Assembly: GCA_017303455.1 (NCBI GenBank)
Contig: JAFLBM010000025.1
Coordinates: 1-61,363, forward strand
Source: Chitinophagales bacterium
Lineage (GTDB): Bacteria > Bacteroidota > Bacteroidia > Chitinophagales > Chitinophagaceae
Length of the DNA: 61,363 nucleotides
Reading direction: 5' to 3'
Part shown: one piece after another, positions 25,346-32,028 of the stretch
Numbering within the stretch: the stretch's first letter is position 1
Layout: every line of letters begins with the position of its first letter
Notes under the pieces: generated by a model
Seen by the model: the letters and a program-made list of their open reading frames with translations, nothing else
What the model was told of the DNA's origin: nothing
Database searches by the model: none
Made by a program: the position numbers and the translations under genes

Positions 25346-26821
25346 TTATTCACCCACTACTTCTTCTCTTTTCTTTCCCCAGCTCCTGTGTTTGGCTCCG
25401 TCCCCGTCCGTACCGGCACGGGCGGACATCTTTACAATTTTGGGAGTAAATTTTCCTACAATGTCCACCAGTGCTTTTTGAGATTGCATCACCAGGTCAA
25501 TATCTTTATAAGCAAACGGCGATTCATCTAATCCACCACCCAGCAATTTCACGCCAAACTTTTTCAGTTCTTCTTTGAATTGCTTATCCGTTACCGAAGC
25601 AATGGCCCTGGAACGGCTCATCTTTCTTCCGGCACCGTGGGAAGCGGAATTCACTGCTGCTGTTTCTCCTTTGCCTTTTACAATAAACCCATCCGCCGTC
25701 ATTGACCCGGGAATAATTCCCAACACATCTTTACCGGCAGGTGTTGCCCCTTTCCGGTGAACGATCACTTCTTTCCCTTCCCATTTTTCTTTCCAGGCAA
25801 AGTTGTGGTGATTCTCCACCATCGTTACTGGTTTACGTCCCAACTGTTTTGCAATCTTGGCGTGAATGATATGGTGACAGGCACTGGCATATTCACCTGC
25901 CAGGTTCATCGCCAGCCAGTATTCCATACCTTCTTCTTCATCCAGTGTTAACCAGGCCAGGTTCTTTGCATCATGCGGCAAACGCCTTTTGCTGATCGCA
26001 ATTTTTGTATAGTGGTTCGCAATATTGGCACCCAATGCTCTTGAACCGGAGTGAGATAATAATCCCACATACTTACCTGCTTCAACTCCCAGCACTTCAT
26101 CTTTCTCAGTAATTTCCACCACACCAAATTCAACAAAGTGATTACCCGAACCGGAAGAACCCAATTGTTTCCAGGCACGGCCATGCAAGTTTTTCAGTAA
26201 CGGTAATTGCTGGAACAATTCATTCTCCATCACTTCGTGATCGGATGCCTGGTCAAACTGGCCACCACTTCCAAACAAAGTAGCTTCATTGATCTCCCTG
26301 GCGAAATAGCTTTCCTTTTGGGTCAGCTCTTTGGGGTCAATATCAAAAATGCTCAGGCACATCCTGCAACCAATGTCTACTCCTACTCCATAGGGAATAA
26401 CGGCATTATCCGTTGCCAGTACAGCACCGATCGGTAAACCATAGCCACTGTGTGCATCCGGCATTAACGCACCCGCCACACTGATAGGCAACTTAGCAGC
26501 CGTGTACATCTGGTGCATCGCACCTTCTTCAATATGCTCTTGCCCGAAAACATTGAATTGAATGCCGGCCTCCCTAAGTCCCTCCGCAGGAGGGATTTCA
26601 GCTTCTACTTTTACAATGAGTTTTTCAGCTATCAACGCTAACACTCCGTCGTTCATATATTCGATTGGACTGGCCAATACTTTTTGTAATAGTTCCATCA
26701 CTTCCTTCTTTCCATGATGCTTGTAATTTTTTTGCATCACATTCATAGCTGCGCTTATCACCGGTCCTTCCGGGAAGCCGATAGCCCGCAACTCTTTTCC
26801 ACTTAATTTTAACTTACTCAT
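25346..26821 (-). CDS. rtcB: RNA-splicing ligase RtcB
   Basis: The 491-residue protein joins RNA 3'-phosphate or 2',3'-cyclic phosphate ends to 5'-OH ends using GTP and Mn. Conserved sites are visible: ALMPDAHSGYGLPIG, YGVGVDIGCRMCL (metal Asp and Cys), GSSGSGNHFVEFG, LSHSGSRALG, and NSASHGAGRKMSRSRA with the His that becomes guanylylated. The family is known for tRNA splicing and repair of cleaved tRNA. Residues 76-86 (IPPAEGLREAG) are encoded by a copy of the short palindromic repeat. No archease gene is adjacent. Upstream on the same strand lie two repeats and the tRNA cluster. Confidence 0.96.
   Translation of the reverse strand: MSKLKLSGKELRAIGFPEGPVISAAMNVMQKNYKHHGKKEVMELLQKVLASPIEYMNDGVLALIAEKLIVKVEAEIPPAEGLREAGIQFNVFGQEHIEEGAMHQMYTAAKLPISVAGALMPDAHSGYGLPIGAVLATDNAVIPYGVGVDIGCRMCLSIFDIDPKELTQKESYFAREINEATLFGSGGQFDQASDHEVMENELFQQLPLLKNLHGRAWKQLGSSGSGNHFVEFGVVEITEKDEVLGVEAGKYVGLLSHSGSRALGANIANHYTKIAISKRRLPHDAKNLAWLTLDEEEGMEYWLAMNLAGEYASACHHIIHAKIAKQLGRKPVTMVENHHNFAWKEKWEGKEVIVHRKGATPAGKDVLGIIPGSMTADGFIVKGKGETAAVNSASHGAGRKMSRSRAIASVTDKQFKEELKKFGVKLLGGGLDESPFAYKDIDLVMQSQKALVDIVGKFTPKIVKMSARAGTDGDGAKHRSWGKKREEVVGE
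26569..26600 (-). repeat. C/G-rich palindromic repeat, copy inside rtcB
   Basis: The coding strand has CCCTCCTGCGGAGGG followed by ACTTAGGGAGGC: a short palindrome plus a flanking arm. It adds codons for IPPAEGLREAG without breaking the frame. The same layout recurs at 26850-26883, 45213-45248, 46071-46103 and 46236-46272. Confidence 0.7.
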
Positions 26822-26849
26822 GATTATTTCATATTAGAAGACTGCCCGG

Positions 26850-26883
26850 AAGTCTCCCCTTTAGGGGAGATTTAGAGGGGCTT
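26850..26883. repeat. C/G-rich palindromic repeat, intergenic copy
   Basis: TCTCCCCTTTAGGGGAGA followed by TTTAGAGGGGCTT lies just upstream of rtcB. Palindrome plus arm has the same architecture as the copies found inside coding sequences. Confidence 0.7.
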
Positions 26884-26926
26884 CTTTTCCTGTTATTTTT
26901 AATTTGTTCATTTTGTTGTTTGTTTT

Positions 26927-27009
26927 GAACCACGGAGACACCAAGACACTGAGACACGAAGTTGATTTTCTTCTTTGTGCCTTGGTGTCTCAGTGGCTTT
27001 GTGTTTCAG
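26927..27009. repeat. 8-bp-period palindromic repeat, copy A
   Basis: Two arms of about 32 bp (CCACGGAGACACCAAGACAC... and its imperfect inverse) face each other around a 14-bp centre. Within each arm the sequence follows CACnnAGn with an 8-bp period. It lies between the tRNA cluster and rtcB. Similar copies occur at 27094-27174 and 33311-33388. Confidence 0.8.
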
Positions 27010-27093
27010 ATTTTGTTTTACCAGCTGCGGTAACTCCGTTCATCGTCACTTGCGTCGCACCCTTCATCGTTCTGTTCGTTACTCATCTTTTTT

Positions 27094-27174
27094 GAACCAC
27101 GGAGGCACTAAGACACCGGGACACGAAGTTTTTTCTGCTTTGTGCCTTTGTGTCGCTGTGTCTTCGTGTTTCAA
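27094..27174. repeat. 8-bp-period palindromic repeat, copy B
   Basis: The left arm starts CCACGGAGGCACTAAGACAC and the right arm CTTTGTGCCTTTGTGTCGC; they pair imperfectly around a short T-rich centre. It is the same family as copy A and ends about 10 bp before the 3' end of tRNA-Ser. Confidence 0.8.
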
Positions 27175-27184
27175 ATCCATTCTG

Positions 27185-27267
27185 CGGAGAGAAAGGGAAT
27201 CGAACCCCTGAACCTTTAACAGTCCACTGTTTTCAAGACAGTTTCCTCGGCCAACCGGACTCTCTCC
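27185..27267 (-). tRNA. tRNA-Ser (anticodon TGA)
   Basis: The minus strand folds into a class II tRNA: a perfect 7-bp acceptor stem (GGAGAGA with TCTCTCC), discriminator G as expected for Ser, a 5-bp anticodon stem ACTGT/ACAGT around loop CTTGAAA (anticodon TGA at 27233-27235), a long variable arm (GGAC/GTTC) and a T arm with loop TTCGATT. The D arm is weak and position 8 appears to be G instead of the near-universal T. No CCA is encoded. It is readable as a tRNA but divergent. Confidence 0.85.
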
Positions 27268-27272
27268 GTATG

Positions 27273-27357
27273 TGTGAGTGGTAAGAATCGAACTTACTCA
27301 GCTATAAAAGCAACGGTGTTACAGACCGTCACGACTCTCCGGCTTCGTCGCACTCAC
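27273..27357 (-). tRNA. tRNA-Tyr (anticodon GTA)
   Basis: The minus strand gives a perfect acceptor stem (GTGAGTG with CACTCAC), discriminator A, D stem ACGA/TCGT, anticodon stem ACGGT/ACCGT around CTGTAAC (anticodon GTA at 27320-27322), a long variable arm GCT/AGC and T stem GTAAG/CTTAC with loop TTCGATT. G1-C72 and A73 fit bacterial Tyr identity. Position 8 appears to be C, not T. It lies 5 nt upstream of tRNA-Ser on the transcript. Confidence 0.88.
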
Positions 27358-27361
27358 ATTG

Positions 27362-27433
27362 CGGATGAAGAAGGATTCGAACCTGCAGCCTCTTCATTCC
27401 AGGTAAAGTATCCGGCCAGTCGGAATGCTCCTA
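27362..27433 (-). ncRNA. Degenerate or atypical tRNA-like element
   Basis: A third element of tRNA length lies 4 nt upstream of tRNA-Tyr on the transcript. It has a T-loop GGTTCGAATCC, a possible D stem TCCG/CGGA, and a possible anticodon stem CTTTA/TGAAG around CCTGGAA (would-be anticodon TGG, but C at position 33). The 5' end does not pair with the 3' acceptor strand TTCATCC. An alternative fold pairs GGAATGAAGAGG with CCTTCTTCATCC as an approximately 11-bp imperfect stem that closes over the T-loop. It may be a decayed tRNA or a different structured RNA. Confidence 0.5.
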
Positions 27434-27456
27434 TTTTTTTAAAAGAACTGTGTTGG

Positions 27457-27490
27457 AAAAGCATCCCCGCTGCATCTCACGGGGATTGCT
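27457..27490 (-). terminator. Intrinsic terminator after the 45-residue ORF
   Basis: On the minus strand ATCCCCG pairs with CGGGGAT around a 10-nt loop, extended by AAGC/GCTT with one bulge, and is followed by TTTT. It separates the short ORF at 27517-27654 from the tRNA-like cluster. Confidence 0.6.
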
Positions 27491-27516
27491 TATTTCCTCC
27501 TTCTGCACCTAATTTT

Positions 27517-27654
27517 TTATCGCAGCGGAAACTCTGCAGGATGAAAAACCGTTTGGTTCCTCTTTTCCGTGTTGTTCCCTTTATTTTCTTTTCGTTTTGC
27601 ACTAACCAGCTCAGCCACAAAATGAACTGCCAGTACCACCAGTAAAAATTTCAT
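27517..27654 (-). CDS. Small putative membrane peptide (45 residues)
   Basis: An ATG at 27654 opens a 45-codon frame preceded by a purine-rich GAGAGGTGAGTG. The product starts MKFLLVVLAVHFVAELVSA, a single hydrophobic segment, then a charged, polar tail (KRKENKGNNTEKRN) and ends FPLR. It could be a small inner-membrane or secreted peptide. It is bracketed by intrinsic terminators at 27692-27724 and 27457-27490. I do not recognise a family; coding status is inferred from start context and hydrophobic pattern only. Confidence 0.45.
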   Translation of the reverse strand: MKFLLVVLAVHFVAELVSAKRKENKGNNTEKRNQTVFHPAEFPLR

Positions 27655-27691
27655 CACTCACCTCTCTTTTTATTTCCTTCCTCCGGGACAC

Positions 27692-27724
27692 AAAAAAGCC
27701 CGGTCGTTGTTTGCGACCGGGCTC
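27692..27724 (-). terminator. Strong intrinsic terminator after the 52-residue ORF
   Basis: On the minus strand AGCCCGGTCG pairs perfectly with CGACCGGGCT around a 7-nt loop and is followed by TTTTTTG, a textbook Rho-independent terminator. Confidence 0.85.
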
Positions 27725-27747
27725 CTTTCGTTACAGTACTGCTGTAC

Positions 27748-27906
27748 CTACGTATGGATATTATCCGGTCGTTCCTGTTTATTATCATTTTCATTACCCC
27801 TGGGCACACTACTCTCTTCTGTCTGCGCATACCAATAGCAGCCGGGTGATGATAGTTGATCATTCAGTATTCTACTAAATCGTTTATGTCGTAATTGTCT
27901 GCGCAT
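27748..27906 (-). CDS. Small ORF, 52 residues, unknown function
   Basis: The frame from ATG 27906 to TAG 27748 encodes a basic N-terminal half (MRRQLRHKRFSRILND), a central PGCYWYAQTEESSVPRG and a polar end (NDNKQERPDNIHT). It is preceded by an A-rich stretch (AAAAATTAAAA), the usual Bacteroidota initiation context, and is followed within about 25 nt by a strong terminator. Its PRG segment is encoded by CCCAGGGGTAA, closely matching CCCAGGGGTGA in the neighbouring 30-codon ORF. I recognise no family. It might be a leader peptide or a small regulatory protein. Confidence 0.4.
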   Translation of the reverse strand: MRRQLRHKRFSRILNDQLSSPGCYWYAQTEESSVPRGNENDNKQERPDNIHT

Positions 27907-28002
27907 TTTTAATTTTTCGTTTACAATAGATTCAATTCATTATCAATTACACACAATGCTCACACTTTATTTTTTCCGCCGGGTTCCCGTGATCCGGGAA
28001 AT

Positions 28003-28029
28003 AAAAAACCCCGCAATCTCTTGCGGGGC
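28003..28029 (-). terminator. Intrinsic terminator after the 30-residue ORF
   Basis: On the minus strand CCCCGCAA pairs perfectly with TTGCGGGG around TCTC/GAGA and is followed by TTTTTTATT. It comes about 30 nt after the stop of the 30-codon ORF. Confidence 0.85.
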
Positions 28030-28058
28030 CTGTATTTCATCGAATTCGTTTTTACAAC

Positions 28059-28151
28059 TTATTCATGCAGCAATACTTGCCCCGCCACAGCATAGTCACC
28101 CCTGGGACTAAAGCTATTCACTGATTCGGTATGTAGTTGTATGCGTTGCAT
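28059..28151 (-). CDS. Small ORF, 30 residues, unknown function
   Basis: The ATG at 28151 follows a good promoter by roughly 10 nt and an A-rich AAAACAAAAAC context. The product begins MQRIQLHTESVNSFSPRGDY and ends VAGQVLLHE. It is followed directly by an intrinsic terminator, so most transcripts may encode only this peptide. A CCCAGGGGTGA box inside it is shared with the 52-codon ORF. It may be a leader peptide of an attenuator or an independent small gene; neither can be settled here. Confidence 0.4.
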   Translation of the reverse strand: MQRIQLHTESVNSFSPRGDYAVAGQVLLHE

Positions 28152-28168
28152 GTTTTTGTTTTGCGATG

Positions 28169-28201
28169 CAAAGATTGAATTAATTTTTTGTTGTTGCCAA
28201 A
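28169..28201 (-). promoter_or_regulatory. Predicted promoter of the short-ORF unit
   Basis: On the minus strand TTTG (28198-28201) and AATCTTTG (28169-28176, one mismatch to TAnnTTTG) are separated by 21 nt. Transcription would start near 28162, about 10 nt before the 30-codon ORF. Confidence 0.5.
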
Positions 28202-28229
28202 TTTTTTGCTGAAAATTTTTAAAATAAAT

Positions 28230-31200
28230 CTATTTCCACTTTACATCTGCAATTTCAATTACACCTTGCTGGTTATCCATGATCAGGTTTTCAACTGTAA
28301 AGATCTGATCCGGTCTACCAAAATTTTTATACACGGTTACTTTGATAAACACAGGAACCTGTTGTTTTTGGTACCTGTCGCCATAATAATTTACCCGGAT
28401 CGAATAACGACCTTTCACTGCCTGCTTTACCTGGTATTCTTCCGGGCCATAGCCCTGTGTAAAGTCTTCTGATAATCTTCCCCCGTTTTTAGATTGACGG
28501 TGACCGTAATAACATTCTTCGCCCCCGGGTTCAACAATGTGCAGGTCAACATCGGTTTCATCTTTATTCCAGTCAATAACAATTCGCAGGTCCACCGGCA
28601 ACGGCTTAATAATGCCTGTGTTTATCGCTGACAAATCAAGTGCCCTGTTTTTAACAGCAATGATTGCATTCATTTCATTTAACAGCATAGACTTTAACCC
28701 ATGGTAGCGATCTTCATACTGGAACCAATTTTTGGTTAGCGCCTGGTATAAAATACTCACTGCCTGCTGATGGTCTCCCTTTTTATCGTATGCCAGTGCC
28801 AGGTCCCTGTATGACTGCGGCTCTTCTTCCTTCATTAATAATACTTTTTTATATGCCCCGATCGCTTCCTCATACATTGCCCATTTCTCCAGCATATAAC
28901 CCATCGCCCTTTGCAACTGGTGGTTTTCATTTTCCAGTTCTGCCAAATTGGAAAGAATACGCAGGGCTCTTACTTTATCGCCCGATTCAAATAATACCTC
29001 TGCCACATCAAAATAAAAAGAAGGCTCCTTTCCAAGGCTGTCTTTTAGCTGAAGATACCTGCCGTATACCAGCTCTTTATCAATCTCTTTCAATTCTGCT
29101 ATATACTCAACATCTTCCAGCTCTTTGTATTTGGCCACACCTGCTTTATACTGGCTGCTGGACCGGTAGCCGTTTTTTGTAACAATAACGATGGCTCCGT
29201 TAGCTGCCCTGCTACCATAGAGGATACTTGCCTGAACTCCCTTTAATACGGTTATCGTCTCAATATTATGCACACTTATTACTGAAGCCAGCTCTCCATC
29301 AATGGGTATTCCGTCCAATATATACAGCGGTTCATTATTAGTAAACACAGACCCTGCACCACGAATTGTGATCCGTGGAACTGACCCCGGCCTGCCATTG
29401 TCTGAATTGGTAACAACCACACCGGCAACACGACCCGCTAACACCTGTTGCACATTCAACGCCCCGGATGATAATTCTGAACTCCTGATCGTTGTTACAG
29501 AGCCTGTCAGATTCATTCTTCGTTGTGTACCATACGCAACCACCACCACTTCGCTGAGAGCATTATTACTAATTTTAAAATTGTTATCCCCGCTTCGCTC
29601 TTGCATATCTGGAGTTACTACATCCTTGTCATTTGCTGCTATAGCAGCAATACTTTTTTCCGTGGGTTTCTCTGCGGCTTTTAAACTGATTTGTTGTTCA
29701 CTTTTATCCCACCAGCCTATCCTTTCATTATATAGTGTAATTGATTTTCGCAGGTTGTTTACAACAGCATTTTCTTCCTCTTGCTTTCGCCGCTCTTCAT
29801 TTTGTTTTATGACATACAATTGCTTCCTGTATTCATCCTGCAGATCCTCTGGCGGTTCAATTCCAAACTGGATATAATCCTGCAAATTATCAAGTACGAT
29901 CAGTGATGTATTTTCTGTCACCCACCTGTTTTCTTTGCCAAGGGTCATGATCAGCTCCTTATTATCATCTGTTATAGCCTGCCGGTATATTTGTAATTTC
30001 TGCAGCATTTGAATGGTCCCGGTATCGCATCCCCCCGTATCAGTTATTAAAACATGTTGTTTGCTTAATTCCTTACCTGCATCACCAAGAGAAAAAACCA
30101 GGTCGTTTCCTCCTGAACTGTTATACTGGCCTGTAACGGTAAAGCAATCATCAAAAAGGAGGGGCAGCGCTGTGCTAACGTTGATGTTCTTTGCTCCTGC
30201 TTTTACGCCAAGCAGTTTATTACTGATCTTATTAAACGCTGTCATTGCCGCACCAGGCTCTAACGTGTGGAGATCTATATAACGTCCGCCTGTGCTCTGT
30301 GCAATACTGTTCAGCAAACTATGATTGGCGGCCGGAGATGAGTTGATGCAATTGACCGGTTTGTCATTCGTACTGATCTTATCTGTACCGAAATTGCTGA
30401 GCCCATCACTAAACAAAAAGAAAATATCGGCATTGAATTTATTGCAGTCGATCACCCCTAACTGGGTGCCCCCGTCAAAAAAATGAGACCGGAGAAACTT
30501 ACTTACATTTTTAGCCAGTGAATTTCCATAAAAGGTTCTTGATTCGTTTATTGCATTACTAAAGACCACGGCTGTAATCTCCCTGAGGTTTTTCTCATTA
30601 ATAAATTTTTCGAGGAACCTGATTTCTTTATCAATATCCCGTTTAACAGCAGAGGAAGATACATCCCAGAATATGGTGGCAGAAGAAAAAGCTATTAACG
30701 TATCGGTTTTTAAAGCAGGCTTTACATGCATGGCAAAAGACAATATCTCCCCTTCCTTGGACGCACAAATAACCGCAGGTTGCTGACCCAACGGAATGCT
30801 GAATGACAAGGCCCCCTTCAGCATAATGTTATTACTTGTTTTTTCCAGGAAAAAAGTATCCCTCCTTTCCTGGAATATTTCTTCTTCAAGCAGGCCAATG
30901 CCGGTTACGGGCCGTTGTATTATGGGAGCTGCCGAGATTTGCAGCCCGAAATGACTAACCGGAGCCGGAATATCAAGCGGTAATTGATACTGCACAGCAT
31001 TTTCCCTGGCCTCCAGTTGCTCATTTATGATGATCCTGACCTTCCGGGTGCCATTAGCCGGCATCGGGTAAATTCTCACTTTGTAATTATTGCCTGCTGT
31101 CATTTCCAGCAAGCCCGGGTCTATTCTTCTGCGGATGGTATTCTCATAAGCGATACGACCCTTTTGTTTTTCGGTCACCACTCCCTGCCGCATGAACCCG

Positions 31201-31451
31201 TTTATATCCAGCTCAAACCCGGTAATGACCTGGTTTTGCTTTAAAGAAAAATTATACTCACCATCGAGTACTTTATTATTAGAATTATAAAATTCAATAG
31301 TAATTGCTGTTGTGGCAATAAACATATTTGCCTGGATACTGACTGAAAAATCCCTGATCTCAATAGGCTGATCCTTTACTTGTGCAGCTGTGCAGAGCGA
31401 AAAAAATAAAAGGAATATCGTAGTACGAAGTGGGTAGAATATATTCCGCAT
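28230..31451 (-). CDS. Chimeric VIT / vWA / TonB-plug / TPR / DUF2135 protein
   Basis: The 1073-residue protein begins with a signal peptide (RTTIFLLFFSLCTAAQ). Domains in order: VIT (about 25-150), von Willebrand A with MIDAS-like FWDVSSS near residue 261 and FLFSDGLSNFG (about 255-420), a charged linker (540-600), a SusC-style TonB plug (about 633-760, opening LSEVVVVAYGTQRR and holding VQQVLAGRVAGVVV and YILDGIPIDG), TPR-like helices (800-910) and DUF2135 (about 955-1065, DVDLHIVEPGGEECYYG). A plug without its barrel cannot form a transporter alone. It may bind surface partners. The gene is monocistronic, with an inverted repeat about 50 nt upstream. Confidence 0.88.
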   Translation of the reverse strand: MRNIFYPLRTTIFLLFFSLCTAAQVKDQPIEIRDFSVSIQANMFIATTAITIEFYNSNNKVLDGEYNFSLKQNQVITGFELDINGFMRQGVVTEKQKGRIAYENTIRRRIDPGLLEMTAGNNYKVRIYPMPANGTRKVRIIINEQLEARENAVQYQLPLDIPAPVSHFGLQISAAPIIQRPVTGIGLLEEEIFQERRDTFFLEKTSNNIMLKGALSFSIPLGQQPAVICASKEGEILSFAMHVKPALKTDTLIAFSSATIFWDVSSSAVKRDIDKEIRFLEKFINEKNLREITAVVFSNAINESRTFYGNSLAKNVSKFLRSHFFDGGTQLGVIDCNKFNADIFFLFSDGLSNFGTDKISTNDKPVNCINSSPAANHSLLNSIAQSTGGRYIDLHTLEPGAAMTAFNKISNKLLGVKAGAKNINVSTALPLLFDDCFTVTGQYNSSGGNDLVFSLGDAGKELSKQHVLITDTGGCDTGTIQMLQKLQIYRQAITDDNKELIMTLGKENRWVTENTSLIVLDNLQDYIQFGIEPPEDLQDEYRKQLYVIKQNEERRKQEEENAVVNNLRKSITLYNERIGWWDKSEQQISLKAAEKPTEKSIAAIAANDKDVVTPDMQERSGDNNFKISNNALSEVVVVAYGTQRRMNLTGSVTTIRSSELSSGALNVQQVLAGRVAGVVVTNSDNGRPGSVPRITIRGAGSVFTNNEPLYILDGIPIDGELASVISVHNIETITVLKGVQASILYGSRAANGAIVIVTKNGYRSSSQYKAGVAKYKELEDVEYIAELKEIDKELVYGRYLQLKDSLGKEPSFYFDVAEVLFESGDKVRALRILSNLAELENENHQLQRAMGYMLEKWAMYEEAIGAYKKVLLMKEEEPQSYRDLALAYDKKGDHQQAVSILYQALTKNWFQYEDRYHGLKSMLLNEMNAIIAVKNRALDLSAINTGIIKPLPVDLRIVIDWNKDETDVDLHIVEPGGEECYYGHRQSKNGGRLSEDFTQGYGPEEYQVKQAVKGRYSIRVNYYGDRYQKQQVPVFIKVTVYKNFGRPDQIFTVENLIMDNQQGVIEIADVKWK

Positions 31452-31500
31452 AAGCCTGGTTTTGTGGAAAGGATGCCAGGCTGTAAAAAATTACACAAGG

Positions 31501-31515
31501 AAGTATAAAATACTT
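31501..31515. promoter_or_regulatory. Inverted repeat upstream of the VIT-chimera gene
   Basis: AAGTAT-AAA-ATACTT is a perfect 6+3+6 inverted repeat 50 nt before the start. It could be an operator or part of the promoter; no partner regulator is adjacent. Confidence 0.3.
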
Positions 31516-31549
31516 TACGGTTACCTTCATCTAAAAGATTCGGGTATCC

Positions 31550-31960
31550 TTAAACATTGACGGAATCATACACGATCACCTTGCTCCACAGGTGAGAGCA
31601 CTCTTCAATAAATTGCAGGTGAACAGGATCAGATTGATAACTGGCCTGGTCGGTATTATTATCAAACTGCAGTAACCAGGAAACAGCATAGCCTCTTTCG
31701 ATCACTTCCCGGTTGGTATTCGCCGGTTTGCCGATATGAAAATGGCGGATGGTCTTAACTTTGGACAATTTAGTTAAGCCTTGCACCAATTTATCCCGGT
31801 CAGCAGTACTGTCAGGGTTCTTTAACCAGAAAAAAACATGGTGAATGAACATCGTCTTCTTTTTTGGGGCAATAGAATTTTTAGTGAAGGAGGACAGACC
31901 AGCCAGTGCCGCAACAGCGATACTGATCTTACCGATAAAGTTCCGGCGATTTTGTTGCAT
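31550..31960 (-). CDS. Dabb-family (stress-responsive A/B barrel) protein with export signal
   Basis: The 136-residue protein starts MQQNRRNFIGKISIAVAAL, resembling a Tat signal although the twin arginine is RRNF. It then shows a Dabb ferredoxin-like barrel: MFIHHVFFWLKNPDS, LVQGLTKLSKVKTIRHFHIG and SDPVHLQFIEECSHLWSKVIVYD. Dabb proteins are small dimeric barrels, some binding or turning over small molecules; no specific activity can be assigned. It is separated from its neighbours by ordinary spacers and probably transcribed alone. Confidence 0.85.
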   Translation of the reverse strand: MQQNRRNFIGKISIAVAALAGLSSFTKNSIAPKKKTMFIHHVFFWLKNPDSTADRDKLVQGLTKLSKVKTIRHFHIGKPANTNREVIERGYAVSWLLQFDNNTDQASYQSDPVHLQFIEECSHLWSKVIVYDSVNV

Positions 31961-32028
31961 GATAACTTCTTATTACCGACTTAAGTTACGTTGAAATTAA
32001 AAACAAACGGAAAGCAGATGCCTGTTTC

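Noticed and set aside
26927..27174. CRISPR-like array
   Set aside because: The two 80-bp elements are imperfect palindromes with an internal 8-bp period, with no uniform repeat-spacer pattern and no cas genes in the window.
26904..27211. Protein-coding ORFs across the palindromic repeats (63 and 78 codons)
   Set aside because: Their translations derive from the repeat arms and run into the tRNA-Ser gene; no start context or conserved motif supports them.
27185..27433. Prophage or integrative element suggested by clustered divergent tRNAs
   Set aside because: No integrase, phage structural gene, or attachment-site duplication of a tRNA 3' end was found nearby.
27362..27433. Calling the third element tRNA-Pro(TGG)
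   Set aside because: The acceptor strands do not pair, the T stem has a mismatch and position 33 is C instead of T, so a confident tRNA call is not justified.
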